A stretch of DNA of 64,000 nucleotides from Paraburkholderia sp. UYCP14C. Its GTDB lineage: Bacteria; Pseudomonadota; Gammaproteobacteria; Burkholderiales; Burkholderiaceae. The notes below the pieces were generated by a model that made no database searches, had not been told where the DNA came from, and was given only the letters and a program-made list of their open reading frames with translations. The position numbers were made by a program, and so were the translations under genes. Positions 38,082 through 46,725 of this stretch are shown in pieces (positions within the stretch are counted from its first letter, which is position 1; each line of letters starts with the position of its first letter). Where the stretch lies: the NCBI RefSeq assembly GCF_004197395.1, contig NZ_SELS01000012.1, positions 62,001-126,000 of the forward strand, written 5' to 3'.

Positions 38082-38798
38082 ATGACACGGCTTGCACGGC
38101 ACTACGTCCCAGAACAACCGCAACACGTTATCTTGCAGGGACTCACGGGGCCCGCATTCCTGGACGAGGGAGACTATCTGTACTTCCTCGCCTGTCTGGC
38201 AGACGCGGCGCGCGTCGCCGATCTGGCGGTCCACGCGTGGGTATTGATGCCTGAGGCGGTACAGTTCCTCGTCACCCCTTCATACGAGTCGAGCGTGGCC
38301 ATGGCGATGCAGGCGGTCAGCCGTCGCTATGTCGAGACCTTCAACCGCCGTCATGGACGACGCGGTGCGGTGTGGCGTGGCGGGTATCGGGCAACCGTGA
38401 TCGAGCCTGACCGGTATTTCATGCTCGCGAGCCAGGTCATCGATCACGCGCCGCTGCGCAACCGCCTCGTGGCCGAGCCCGGAAACTATCCGTGGTCGAG
38501 CTACGCGCACCACATCGGGCTGCGGGTCGACAGCTTCATCAAGGACCATCCGCTGTACCGGGCGCTCGGCAATACGCCGTTCGAGTGCCACCAGGCTTAC
38601 CGCAATCTCGGCGGACAGCCTGTCGACGAACGCGAGGTCAACAACCTGATGCAGTCGACGCTCGAGGGCTGGGTGCTCGGCAGCGCCGCGTATTGCGCGT
38701 GGGCGGCACAGGCAGCCAATCGGCGTTTGATGCCCCTGCTGCTGCGCGACCGGCCGACCAGGGTTCGCTCGACGACCGCGCTCGAACACGAGGGCTGA
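38082..38798 (+). CDS. Y1/REP-type transposase-like protein lacking the HUH motif
   Basis: 238 residues. The fold pattern of IS200-like/REP-associated tyrosine transposases is present: HYVPEQPQHVILQGL at the start, HAWVLMPEAVQFLVTP where active enzymes have MPNHVHLL, and the Tyr region GAVWRGGYRATVIEPDRYF. The two metal-binding His of the HUH motif are replaced (EAVQ), so nuclease activity is doubtful. I recall similar HUH-less proteins in many Burkholderia genomes, suggesting a domesticated family. No flanking inverted repeats or REP hairpins were noticed. Confidence 0.85.
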   Translation: MTRLARHYVPEQPQHVILQGLTGPAFLDEGDYLYFLACLADAARVADLAVHAWVLMPEAVQFLVTPSYESSVAMAMQAVSRRYVETFNRRHGRRGAVWRGGYRATVIEPDRYFMLASQVIDHAPLRNRLVAEPGNYPWSSYAHHIGLRVDSFIKDHPLYRALGNTPFECHQAYRNLGGQPVDEREVNNLMQSTLEGWVLGSAAYCAWAAQAANRRLMPLLLRDRPTRVRSTTALEHEG

Positions 38799-38971
38799 TC
38801 GAAGGCCGCAACCGGCCATTCGATTGCCGGCGACGACGCCTCCATCGGCCTATACGGTCATCGACGGCCCCCTATATGGAGGTTCACGAACGGCTGCTTC
38901 GCTTGCGCAGCGAACCGCAGCCCCGTCTTGTACCGCATACTTCAGTGACTCCCACCACCGAAGGCATCGAC

Positions 38972-39919
38972 ATGGCTGCTGACCTTGCACGCTCGTGGTT
39001 GACCTGCAGCGCGCCTGTCGCTGCCGCACAGGCCTCCGGTCGCCCGCTCGTGGCGCTGGAATCGACCATCATTGCCCACGGCATGCCCTACCCGGAGAAC
39101 GTCCGCACCGCGCGCGAAGTCGAGGCCTTGATCCGCGACGTGGGCGCCGAGCCCGCGACGATCGCGGTAATCGGTGGACGAATCCGCATCGGCCTGTCTG
39201 ACGACGAACTGGAACTGATCGGTCGCTCGGGCCAGGTCCAGAAGGTTAGCCGCCGCGACCTGCCGGCCGTGCTGGCCGGCGGTGGCCTCGGTGCCACGAC
39301 CGTGGCTGGCACGATGATCTGTGCCGCGCTGGCCGGCATCGAGGTGTTCGTCACCGGCGGCATCGGCGGCGTGCACCGGGGCGCGCAGGAAACTTTCGAC
39401 ATCTCGGCCGACCTGCAGGAATTGGCGAAGACTTCAGTGGCGGTGGTTTGCGCCGGTGCGAAGTCCATCCTGGACATCGGGCTCACATTGGAATACCTCG
39501 AAACGCACGGCGTGCCGGTGCTCAGTTGCGAGCAGGAGAATTTCGCTGCGTTCTACACGCGCGACAGCGGCTTTCGTGCGGACTTCAGGGTGGACGATGC
39601 GGCCGAGCAGGCGCGGTTCATCCGCACCAAGTGGGAACTGGGCCTCGAGGGCGGTGTGGTGTTGAGCACGCCAGTGCCGGAAGCGGCAGCCATGAAGGTC
39701 GACGAGATCGACGCGCTGACCAAGCAGGCGCTCGACGAGGCCGCCGCACAAGGAATCGCCGGCAAGGCGGTGACCCCGTTCCTGCTGGCGCGCATCAAGG
39801 CGTTGACCGGCGGACGGAGCCTCGCGACGAACATCGCGCTCATCAAACACAATGCCGAGGTCGGCGCAAGGCTGGCGCTAGCGTTGGCACACGGAAAACG
39901 CGGGACGGGCGCGGCGTAG
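38972..39919 (+). CDS. psuG: Pseudouridine-5'-phosphate glycosidase
   Basis: 315 residues from the ATG; the frame is open much further upstream, but the family begins here. It splits pseudouridine 5'-phosphate to uracil and ribose 5-phosphate. Family motifs: VALESTIIAHGMPYPENV, the Lys-containing IRIGLSDDELELI region, FVTGGIGGVHRGAQETFDIS and CAGAKSILDIGLTLEYLET. No PsuK kinase gene is adjacent. The uracil made could feed the reductive pyrimidine operon at 12-19 kb. Confidence 0.95.
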   Translation: MAADLARSWLTCSAPVAAAQASGRPLVALESTIIAHGMPYPENVRTAREVEALIRDVGAEPATIAVIGGRIRIGLSDDELELIGRSGQVQKVSRRDLPAVLAGGGLGATTVAGTMICAALAGIEVFVTGGIGGVHRGAQETFDISADLQELAKTSVAVVCAGAKSILDIGLTLEYLETHGVPVLSCEQENFAAFYTRDSGFRADFRVDDAAEQARFIRTKWELGLEGGVVLSTPVPEAAAMKVDEIDALTKQALDEAAAQGIAGKAVTPFLLARIKALTGGRSLATNIALIKHNAEVGARLALALAHGKRGTGAA

Positions 39920-40123
39920 CCGCCAGTACTTCCGTTTGCGACCAGACTTCGCGGAAGCCTTCCACTCGCGAGCACGCTACCAGCGGCGAGCCCCTTTCGA
40001 ATCGTGCACGCGGGTAGCCAACCTTCAATTGCAGAGACGGTAACGCATCCCACACTCGTTTGATGCAAGCATCAGACGAATACTTCGAAAATGCGCATCG
40101 ATCGCGCATACGAGGGAGGCTTC

Positions 40124-41872
40124 ATGTCGAACCAGTCTACCGGGTCCACACCCGAACAGTCCGATCACATCTCGACCTGGAGCCTCATCAAACCCTACTG
40201 GGTGTCCGAGCAACGACGAATGGCGTGGTGCCTGCTGGTCGCAATCATCCTGATGGACCTTCTGATGGTCGGCATCGACGCCAGGCTGAACATCTGGAAC
40301 CGCGACTTTTACAACGCGCTCGAAGGCCGGGACGTGCATGCATTCCCGAGGCTGATGCTGATGTTCGCGGCGCTTGCATTTGGCTACGTCATCATCGCCG
40401 TCTACAACCGGAATCTGCGCCAGATGCTCGGGTTTCGCTGGCGCCAGTGGCTGACCGCGCACTACCTGCACGAATGGCTCGACGACCACACCTTCTATCG
40501 CATCGGCCGCGACCGGCTCGCCGACAACCCGGACCAGCGGATCGCCGCCGACCTTGAAGCGTTCGCCAACACGACGCTTTCCCTCACGCTCGACCTGCTC
40601 TCGACGATGGTCACGCTGATCTGGTTCTCGATCGTCCTGTGGACCACCGCCGGTGCGCTGACTTTCCTGTTGCGCGGCACACCGGTCGACATCCCCGGCT
40701 ACATGTTCTGGGCCGCCCTCGCCTATGCGATTACGGGTTCGCTCGTCACCAACAAGGTCGGGCACCCGCTCGTGTCGATCAACTACCAGTTGCAGCGCGT
40801 CGAGGCGGACTTCCGCTTCGGGCTGATCCGCATACGCGAGAACGCCGAGGCGATTGCGTTTCAGGACGGCATGGGCGCCGAAGAAGCGAACGCCAATACT
40901 CTCTTTGAGCGGATTCGCAACAACTGGTGGCGTTTCATGAAGTACACACGGCGCTACAGCTTCGTGGTCAACGTCTATGGACAGGTTGCCGACATCTTTC
41001 CGCTGGTCGTCGCATCGCCGCGCTTTTTTACCGGCGCGATCAGTTTCGGCACGCTGATGCAGATCGCGGACGCGTTCGGCTCGGTCAGCGAGTCACTGTC
41101 CTGGTTCATCAACAGTTACGACACCCTCGCGAGATGGCGTGCGACCGTCAACCGGCTGCGGGAGTTCAGGCGCGTGATGGGGCGGCCGCATATCAAAGAA
41201 GCTCTGGCCCCGGCCACCGAGCACGGCGGCATCAATCTTCACTACGTCGACGAGAACCGGCTTGCCGTACAGAACCTGACACTAGCGCTACCCGACGGGG
41301 AAATTCTCGCGAACGTGCGCGACATCGTCATCCTGCCCGGCTCACGCTGGCTCGTGCGGGGGCCATCCGGTTCGGGCAAGACCACTTTATTGCGCGCAAT
41401 CGCCGGCCTCTGGCCGTTCGGCACCGGGTCGATCGACGCGCCCATCGACGCGCGCTTGATGTTCGTTCCGCAGCAGGCTTATTTGCCGAATGACACGCTG
41501 AAGGCGGCGCTCACCTATCCCGCGCCGGCCAATACTTTCAGCGATGGAGATTGCCGCGAGGCGCTAGACGCATGTCGGCTGGAGCGCTACCTCGACCGAT
41601 TGCACGAATCCTGCCCCTGGTCGCAGAATCTGTCGCCTGGCGAGCAGCAGCGAATTGCGGCGGCTCGCCTGCTGTTGCACCAACCCGACTATGTGTTTCT
41701 CGACGAAGCGACGAGTGCGCTCGACGCTGCAAACGAGGCATATCTGTATCGGCTCCTGTGCGAACGACTGCCGAACGCGGCGATCGTCAGCGTCGCGCAT
41801 CGCGAAGCGCTGTTGTCGATCGATCAGGAGACGCTCGATATCGCAAGTCCGCTCGGGCGAGCCGTCGCGTGA
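40124..41872 (+). CDS. SbmA/BacA/YddA-type ABC transporter (fused membrane and ATPase domains)
   Basis: 582 residues from the ATG with GGGAGG four bases upstream. Residues 1-330 are the SbmA/BacA-like membrane domain (LNIWNRDFYNALEGRDVHAF, FRWRQWLTAHYLHEWLDDHT, YRIGRDRLADNPDQRIAADL). The ATPase domain has Walker A GPSGSGKTTLLRAI, signature LSPGEQQRIAAARLLLHQPD and Walker B YVFLDEATSALD. The family moves peptides, long-chain fatty acyl compounds or cobalamin. Substrate not inferable here. Confidence 0.93.
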   Translation: MSNQSTGSTPEQSDHISTWSLIKPYWVSEQRRMAWCLLVAIILMDLLMVGIDARLNIWNRDFYNALEGRDVHAFPRLMLMFAALAFGYVIIAVYNRNLRQMLGFRWRQWLTAHYLHEWLDDHTFYRIGRDRLADNPDQRIAADLEAFANTTLSLTLDLLSTMVTLIWFSIVLWTTAGALTFLLRGTPVDIPGYMFWAALAYAITGSLVTNKVGHPLVSINYQLQRVEADFRFGLIRIRENAEAIAFQDGMGAEEANANTLFERIRNNWWRFMKYTRRYSFVVNVYGQVADIFPLVVASPRFFTGAISFGTLMQIADAFGSVSESLSWFINSYDTLARWRATVNRLREFRRVMGRPHIKEALAPATEHGGINLHYVDENRLAVQNLTLALPDGEILANVRDIVILPGSRWLVRGPSGSGKTTLLRAIAGLWPFGTGSIDAPIDARLMFVPQQAYLPNDTLKAALTYPAPANTFSDGDCREALDACRLERYLDRLHESCPWSQNLSPGEQQRIAAARLLLHQPDYVFLDEATSALDAANEAYLYRLLCERLPNAAIVSVAHREALLSIDQETLDIASPLGRAVA

Positions 41873-42081
41873 CTCAGGCGGCGACGGCGCAGCCCAACGA
41901 TGGGGTCAGTTCGCAAACCGGTGGTCCTATCTCGACCCTGCACCGCCGCCAAGAGTTTGCGCCAGGTCAAACGGCAGCTTTCGGCGAAGCCGATATTCCG
42001 CAAGCGCGGGCCCGAGCGCCGCTTTCGGTGAGTGCATCGCCTACCATATAAGCATGGTCGCAACCTAGAAGGGAGGCTGCC

Positions 42082-42237
42082 ATGACTCAGTCAATGATCA
42101 GCTTTGTAGTGGGGTTGGCGGCCCTGCTGGTTATCGCATACGTGTTTGCGCGGCGTTACAGGCAGGACCATCCCGAAGAGACTATGAGCCAGTGGCTCGA
42201 TGCGCATCACATGGGTTGGATGCATCACAGGCACTGA
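42082..42237 (+). CDS. Small single-span membrane protein with His-rich tail
   Basis: 51 residues beginning MTQSMISFVVGLAALLVIAY, preceded by a near-ideal GGGAGG seven bases before the ATG. One membrane helix, then a basic/acidic linker and a C-terminus rich in His and Met (DAHHMGWMHHRH), which could bind a metal. No family recognised. The strong ribosome site and clear architecture favour a real gene. Confidence 0.7.
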   Translation: MTQSMISFVVGLAALLVIAYVFARRYRQDHPEETMSQWLDAHHMGWMHHRH

Positions 42238-42431
42238 CTTCGTAGCTGAGTCGGCCGCTGCCGACGCTGCGGCCGACGTAGCGCTTGCCTTGAAGGACTT
42301 CCCGGATCCGCACGTGAAGTTCGGGAAATTTTGTCGCCAGGTGATCCGTTATTGCGTCAGGAGTCCGCGCAAATCTGTTGCCGCGCGTCCTGTGCCAAAA
42401 CCTCAAGTTGATCCTGTTCGAGGAGTCCAAC

Positions 42432-42980
42432 ATGACATCCCGGCGATCGAACCCATCCCGACCGGCATTAGGTCGAACACGTGCCACACGCGCCACGCTC
42501 GTCTGCGCGGCGGTATTCGCGCTCGCGGCCTGCGCGCAGCCGTGGAACGAGTTCCATGCAGGCGACCAGGAATCCGCCGTCGTCGCGAGGCTCGGGCAGC
42601 CGCGCGAGATCTATAACCTGCCCGACGGTTCCAGGCGGCTGATGTGGCCGACGCAGCCGATGGGAGAAACCACCACCGCCGCCGACATCGACGCGAGCGG
42701 CAAGGTGATCCGCGTCCGTCAGGTGCTGCAGCAGAACGAGTTTTACCGCGCGGAGCCGGGCAAGTGGACGAAGAATGACGTTCTGGTGAACTTCGGCCAG
42801 CCGGTGGACAAGACTTACTTTCCCATGATGAAGCGCGAAGTGTGGAGCTATCGCTATCTGGAAGACAACGTGTGGTACCTGCTGTTCAATTTCTATTTCG
42901 ACGACACCGGCGTGCTGCGCTCGACCCAGAAGAGCCCGGACCCGCTCCACTTACAGGGCGGCGACAACAAGCCGATGTGA
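42432..42980 (+). CDS. Lipoprotein with BamE/SmpA-like repeats
   Basis: 182 residues from the ATG with GAGGAG upstream. A lipobox (VFALAAC) ends an Arg-rich signal peptide, so it is lipid-anchored in the envelope. Two copies of a BamE-like motif follow: VVARLGQPREIYNLPDGSRR and DVLVNFGQPVDKTYFPMMKR. BamE helps outer-membrane protein assembly, but related repeats occur in many outer-membrane lipoproteins, so the exact role is open. Confidence 0.82.
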   Translation: MTSRRSNPSRPALGRTRATRATLVCAAVFALAACAQPWNEFHAGDQESAVVARLGQPREIYNLPDGSRRLMWPTQPMGETTTAADIDASGKVIRVRQVLQQNEFYRAEPGKWTKNDVLVNFGQPVDKTYFPMMKREVWSYRYLEDNVWYLLFNFYFDDTGVLRSTQKSPDPLHLQGGDNKPM

Positions 42981-43070
42981 TCGGCAGCCGGGGGCGATGG
43001 CCCTATGGGTGGATTCGCCACGGTTCAGGTGACCACGCACGCAATGCGAGACTCTAGAAAGAGGTGAATC

Positions 43071-44084
43071 ATGGGATTGCTTGCCAGCCTGTTGCATCCG
43101 ATGCGGGCACGAGGTGCGCATGACGAAAACGCGCGCGTGGTCGAGATGATCGATCGAGTCATTGCGATGAACCCCCGCCTGCGGTTGGCGCGACATTACA
43201 AGGCACGTCTCGGGAAAGCCGTTTCCGTCTCCCTGACCTACATCGACAACCTGATTGGCTCACTGCCCGCGCCCAACGAGGCAAATGCGACCGCCTGGTC
43301 AACCGATCCGCTGATTCGCGTTTTTTTCGCCACCCCCGATGATCTCGTGAAGGCGTTCAGTCGCTCCGAAGAACTGCGCACCTATTTCGCCCAGAATTCT
43401 TCCTCGACAGAAGCCTACGCAACGCTTGGGATGGCGATGTTCGAACGCCATGTGCTTGGCGTTGCGGTCGAGGGCGGCGAGGTGCGGCATGACGTATCCC
43501 AGACCACGCTTTGTTTCAGCGACCATCGCGTGCGGGTCTGCGGCAAATCGGACGCCGACCTCCGCGAAGAAATTGCGCGCCGGCTGGTGGATCAACTGGC
43601 GCTGGAGGGGCTCGCCAGACTGGCCGCTGACCGCCGCAATCTCGTAGCGAAAGGGCGGGAGTTGCTGGCGGCGCGCGTCGCGTTACTGGAACGCCGGGGC
43701 GTGGGTATGCGCTCGGTGGTTGGGGACAGTCCAGACGCTGATTCAGATGAGCTGGCGCGGCTGGACATCCAGATTGCCGAAAACACTCGCAACCTGGCCG
43801 CCCTTCGCGTCCCGACCGAAATCGTCGATCTTCAACTGGAGCGGGTCTGCGAGGTATTTTCCGCGCCTGCCGACCATATCTATGTCGAAAAACGCCGGCT
43901 GCGGCTGGATTTGATGAATGTCATCCGCACCGACGATACCCAGGCCAGCCGCGAAATCGAGGTGCACCTTGCGCGCATTCCGGGCGATCCACCCCGCATG
44001 CGCGCTTTCAGACTCGTACGTTTCCCCCGTGACGAATTATTGCCAGCGGGATTGCATGTCGACGCGGCGACGCGCGCGATATGA
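43071..44084 (+). CDS. Conserved-looking hypothetical protein
   Basis: 337 residues with AGAGGTG seven bases before the ATG. No signal peptide or membrane span. The N-terminal part (RLRLARHYKARLGKAVSVSL, WSTDPLIRVFFATPDDLVKA) is mixed; the middle is a long charged helix, probably coiled coil (LARLAADRRNLVAKGRELLA, DELARLDIQIAENTRNLAAL). I do not recognise the family. It could be a cytoplasmic structural or stress protein. Base composition is like its neighbours. Confidence 0.75.
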   Translation: MGLLASLLHPMRARGAHDENARVVEMIDRVIAMNPRLRLARHYKARLGKAVSVSLTYIDNLIGSLPAPNEANATAWSTDPLIRVFFATPDDLVKAFSRSEELRTYFAQNSSSTEAYATLGMAMFERHVLGVAVEGGEVRHDVSQTTLCFSDHRVRVCGKSDADLREEIARRLVDQLALEGLARLAADRRNLVAKGRELLAARVALLERRGVGMRSVVGDSPDADSDELARLDIQIAENTRNLAALRVPTEIVDLQLERVCEVFSAPADHIYVEKRRLRLDLMNVIRTDDTQASREIEVHLARIPGDPPRMRAFRLVRFPRDELLPAGLHVDAATRAI

Positions 44085-44119
44085 CACCGTAATCGGCACG
44101 GCTTCGTCTCGACTACCCG

Positions 44120-44629
44120 TCAGGGGAAAATCGGTGTCGTGGGCTCCGCGCCTTCGAGATCGGCCTTCGGAACATGCTGCGTCACCATCTGCTCGATCTC
44201 CTGTTCTCGCGATCCGGGCACGTCGGCCATGATCAGCAGCTGGCCGTTACGTATCGCGTCACGAAAGCGCTCGAGTCGTGCATTCGGTTCGCCGACGCCG
44301 ATCATCGCGGCCGTCCAGGCCCCGAAGCCGGCACCCGCCAACGTCAACGCGACGACGGCTCCGCCCGCAATCACGAGCTCCGCGGGAGGAAACAGCAGCG
44401 CCACGAGGCCGAGAAGCGCTCCGGTGGCACCGCCCAGCGCCACGCCGCGCTCGAGCGAGTGCACGACGTCGCTGCTTTGCAGCAAGCTTGCCTCGGGCAA
44501 CTGGTCGAGTGCGACGCTGTGATTCGCGAGAACATGGATATGCCGCCATGTGATTCGCGCCCGGAGCAAGTCGTCTACGATCGCCTTCGCCGTCGTCGTG
44601 TCGGGTGCGAGGAAATAAAGACGTCTCAT
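44120..44629 (-). CDS. DUF1269-like membrane protein
   Basis: 169 residues. The N-terminus (MRRLYFLAPDTTTAKAIVDD) and the central Gly-rich double membrane hairpin (GVALGGATGALLGLVALLFP, VVALTLAGAGFGAWTAAMIG) fit the DUF1269/general-stress glycine-zipper proteins. The C-terminal ADVPGSREQEIEQMVTQHVP is also typical. Its ATG overlaps the LysR stop codon (ATGA), so translation may be coupled to that regulator. Confidence 0.8.
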   Translation of the reverse strand: MRRLYFLAPDTTTAKAIVDDLLRARITWRHIHVLANHSVALDQLPEASLLQSSDVVHSLERGVALGGATGALLGLVALLFPPAELVIAGGAVVALTLAGAGFGAWTAAMIGVGEPNARLERFRDAIRNGQLLIMADVPGSREQEIEQMVTQHVPKADLEGAEPTTPIFP

Positions 44630-45639
44630 CTCGACTCTCCATCAGTCAGACCGTCCCCCAGCGGGACGATGCTCTTTATCGTACGCCTGCGGCGGTCCCG
44701 CTGCGGACGACTCGTGCGAAGCTCCGCCTGATCGAGGAAGAAGCTCCGGTTGCCGGCCATGCGCTCGACCATGAAGTCGATGAACGTCTTCACGCGCAGC
44801 GACTGTTCGGTTCGATGCCCATAGTAGATATAGATCATGCCATGCTCAGTGACGTGCTGCGTGAGCAACGGGACGAGCCGGCCGCTTCTGATATGAGTCG
44901 CCGCGTTGAAGCTTCCCAACTGCCCGATGCCGAGGCCCGATAGCACCGCCTGCGTTTCCATTTCGGTGTCGTTGACGCAGATGGCAGCGGGCACGTCCCG
45001 ATAGACGATCTCGTCGCCGATCTGGAACTGCCACTGAGCCAGCTTCCCCGTGTTTGCGCGCCGGTAGCCGGTGCAGCGATGCTGAGCGAGTTCTTCAATG
45101 CTGCGCGGCGCGCCGTTGCGCTCGATATAGTCCGGCGATGCGCACACGATCAGCTGGATCGGCACCAGTCGGCGCGCGATCGAGCCGCCCGACGGCGGCG
45201 GTCCACCGCGAAATCCGACGTCGAACCGGTCGGTCACGAGATCCGTGAACTGATCGTCGAATTGCACTTCGAGCTGCACGCTCTGATAGCGCTTCTGGAA
45301 CTCCTCGAAGTACGGCCACAGGACCGGCAGCCCGAGCGCGCGCGGCGCGCTCACCCGCAGCCTGCCACCCACCTCTTCCTTCGAGCGCCGGGCCTCGCCG
45401 AGCGCCGACGACAGAATCGCGAGCGCCGGCTGCACGCTGTCGCAAAGCCGTTGGCCTTCCTCCGTCAGGCTCAGCTTGCGGGTGGTCCGATGAAACAGCC
45501 GCACGCCCAGCTCCTTCTCCAGCTGCATCACCGCGTGGCTCGCGGCCTGCGGCGAGATGCCCTGATCGACCGCCGCGCCGCGCAGGCTGCCGAGCGTCGC
45601 GGCGCGTACGAAAATGGTGATCGCACGAATTCCGTTCAT
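44626..45639 (-). CDS. LysR family transcriptional regulator
   Basis: 337 residues, with a basic tail longer than usual (about 30 residues after the usual end near FIDFMVERM). The DNA-binding domain is clear: LGSLRGAAVDQGISPQAASH with QLEKELGVRLFHRTTRKLSL. Effector domain from about residue 90. It is divergent from the SDR gene at 45761 across about 120 bases and probably controls it. The last four bases overlap the downstream membrane protein gene. Confidence 0.93.
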   Translation of the reverse strand: MNGIRAITIFVRAATLGSLRGAAVDQGISPQAASHAVMQLEKELGVRLFHRTTRKLSLTEEGQRLCDSVQPALAILSSALGEARRSKEEVGGRLRVSAPRALGLPVLWPYFEEFQKRYQSVQLEVQFDDQFTDLVTDRFDVGFRGGPPPSGGSIARRLVPIQLIVCASPDYIERNGAPRSIEELAQHRCTGYRRANTGKLAQWQFQIGDEIVYRDVPAAICVNDTEMETQAVLSGLGIGQLGSFNAATHIRSGRLVPLLTQHVTEHGMIYIYYGHRTEQSLRVKTFIDFMVERMAGNRSFFLDQAELRTSRPQRDRRRRTIKSIVPLGDGLTDGESR

Positions 45640-45760
45640 CCCCGGCGCTCCTCGATTAGCAAATAAAAGTTGATTATGACTCCATTCAGAGACGGCTAGT
45701 TTGTGTTAATCGCCAGGCCTACTATTGCATCACTTCATCACACAACGTAGGAGAGACATC

Positions 45761-46618
45761 ATGGCTAACGTCCAACAAGGTGGTTTCAAGCGGGTATGGT
45801 TCATCACGGGCGCATCGCGAGGCATCGGCGCATTGATCGCCGAAGCCGCGCTCGCGGACGGCAATGCGGTGGTGGCCGCCGGACGCAAGGTCGCGGCGAT
45901 CGTCGAGCGTCTTGGCGAGTCGCCTGCATTGCTGCCGGTGGAGCTGGACGTGACCAACGAGGCTCAGGCGAAGGCGGCGGTGCAGGCCGCGGTCGAAAAA
46001 TTTGGCCGCGTCGACGTGCTGGTCAACAACGCCGGGTTCGGTCTGCTCGGCGCGGTGGAAGAATCCGCCGACAAGGACGTGCGTCGCATGTACGACACGA
46101 ACGTCTTCGGCTTGCTGAACGTCACGCGTGCCGTCCTGCCGACGATGCGCGCGAACCGCTCGGGCCACGTGATCAATATTTCTTCGATTGGCGGCTATCG
46201 TGCCGCTGCGGGCTTTGGCGTGTACTCGTCGACGAAGTTCGCCGTCGAAGGCATCACCGAAGCGTTGCATGCCGAGCTGAAGCCGTTAGGCATTCACGCG
46301 ACGGTGGTCGAGCCGGGGTATTTTCGTACCGACTTTCTCGATGCGTCCTCGCTGATCGTGGCGCCCGAGGTGATCGAAGATTACGACGAAACCGCCGGCG
46401 CGGTTCGCCGCAAGGCCATGCAGATGAATCACAACCAGCCCGGCGACCCGACGAAACTTGCGGCCGCGATGGTCGCACTGGTCGACGCGGCGACCCCGCC
46501 GTTGCGCCTTCCGCTCGGCACGGACACACTGGCTGCCATCGCCGCGAAAAACGCTTCTGTGACGCAGGAAATGGAAGACTGGAAACAACTGTCGTCGTCC
46601 ACCGACTTTGCTGCGTAA
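45761..46618 (+). CDS. Short-chain dehydrogenase/reductase
   Basis: 285 residues from the ATG with AGGAGAG upstream. Classical SDR: cofactor motif TGASRGIGALIAEAALA, NNAG motif VDVLVNNAGFGLLG, catalytic Ser in ISSIGGYRAAAGFG and Y-x3-K in VYSSTKFAVEGI. The Asp in LDVTNE after the second strand does not settle NAD or NADP use. Substrate unknown; regulation by the divergent LysR protein is likely. Confidence 0.93.
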   Translation: MANVQQGGFKRVWFITGASRGIGALIAEAALADGNAVVAAGRKVAAIVERLGESPALLPVELDVTNEAQAKAAVQAAVEKFGRVDVLVNNAGFGLLGAVEESADKDVRRMYDTNVFGLLNVTRAVLPTMRANRSGHVINISSIGGYRAAAGFGVYSSTKFAVEGITEALHAELKPLGIHATVVEPGYFRTDFLDASSLIVAPEVIEDYDETAGAVRRKAMQMNHNQPGDPTKLAAAMVALVDAATPPLRLPLGTDTLAAIAAKNASVTQEMEDWKQLSSSTDFAA

Positions 46619-46634
46619 GTGAAGAAAGCGTGAG

Positions 46635-46671
46635 GAAAGCGGCGTGTCGAGACATCGGTTGCGCCGCTTTC
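46635..46671. terminator. Hairpin between convergent SDR and porin genes
   Basis: Perfect 10-base arms GAAAGCGGCG / CGCCGCTTTC around a 17-base loop, with pyrimidine-rich flanks on both strands. Likely a shared bidirectional terminator. Confidence 0.65.
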
Positions 46672-46725
46672 TACCTGATTGCCCGTCGTAGCCTGGAAGT
46701 CGTCGGTCCCAGCGCGGTTTCCCTG

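Noticed and set aside
41957-41970. TTGCGCCAGGTCAA as a fourth FNR box, before the small His-tailed membrane protein
   Set aside because: The left half-site differs at two positions from TTGAY, and no convincing -10 was found at the right distance. Kept only as a note in the finding on that gene.
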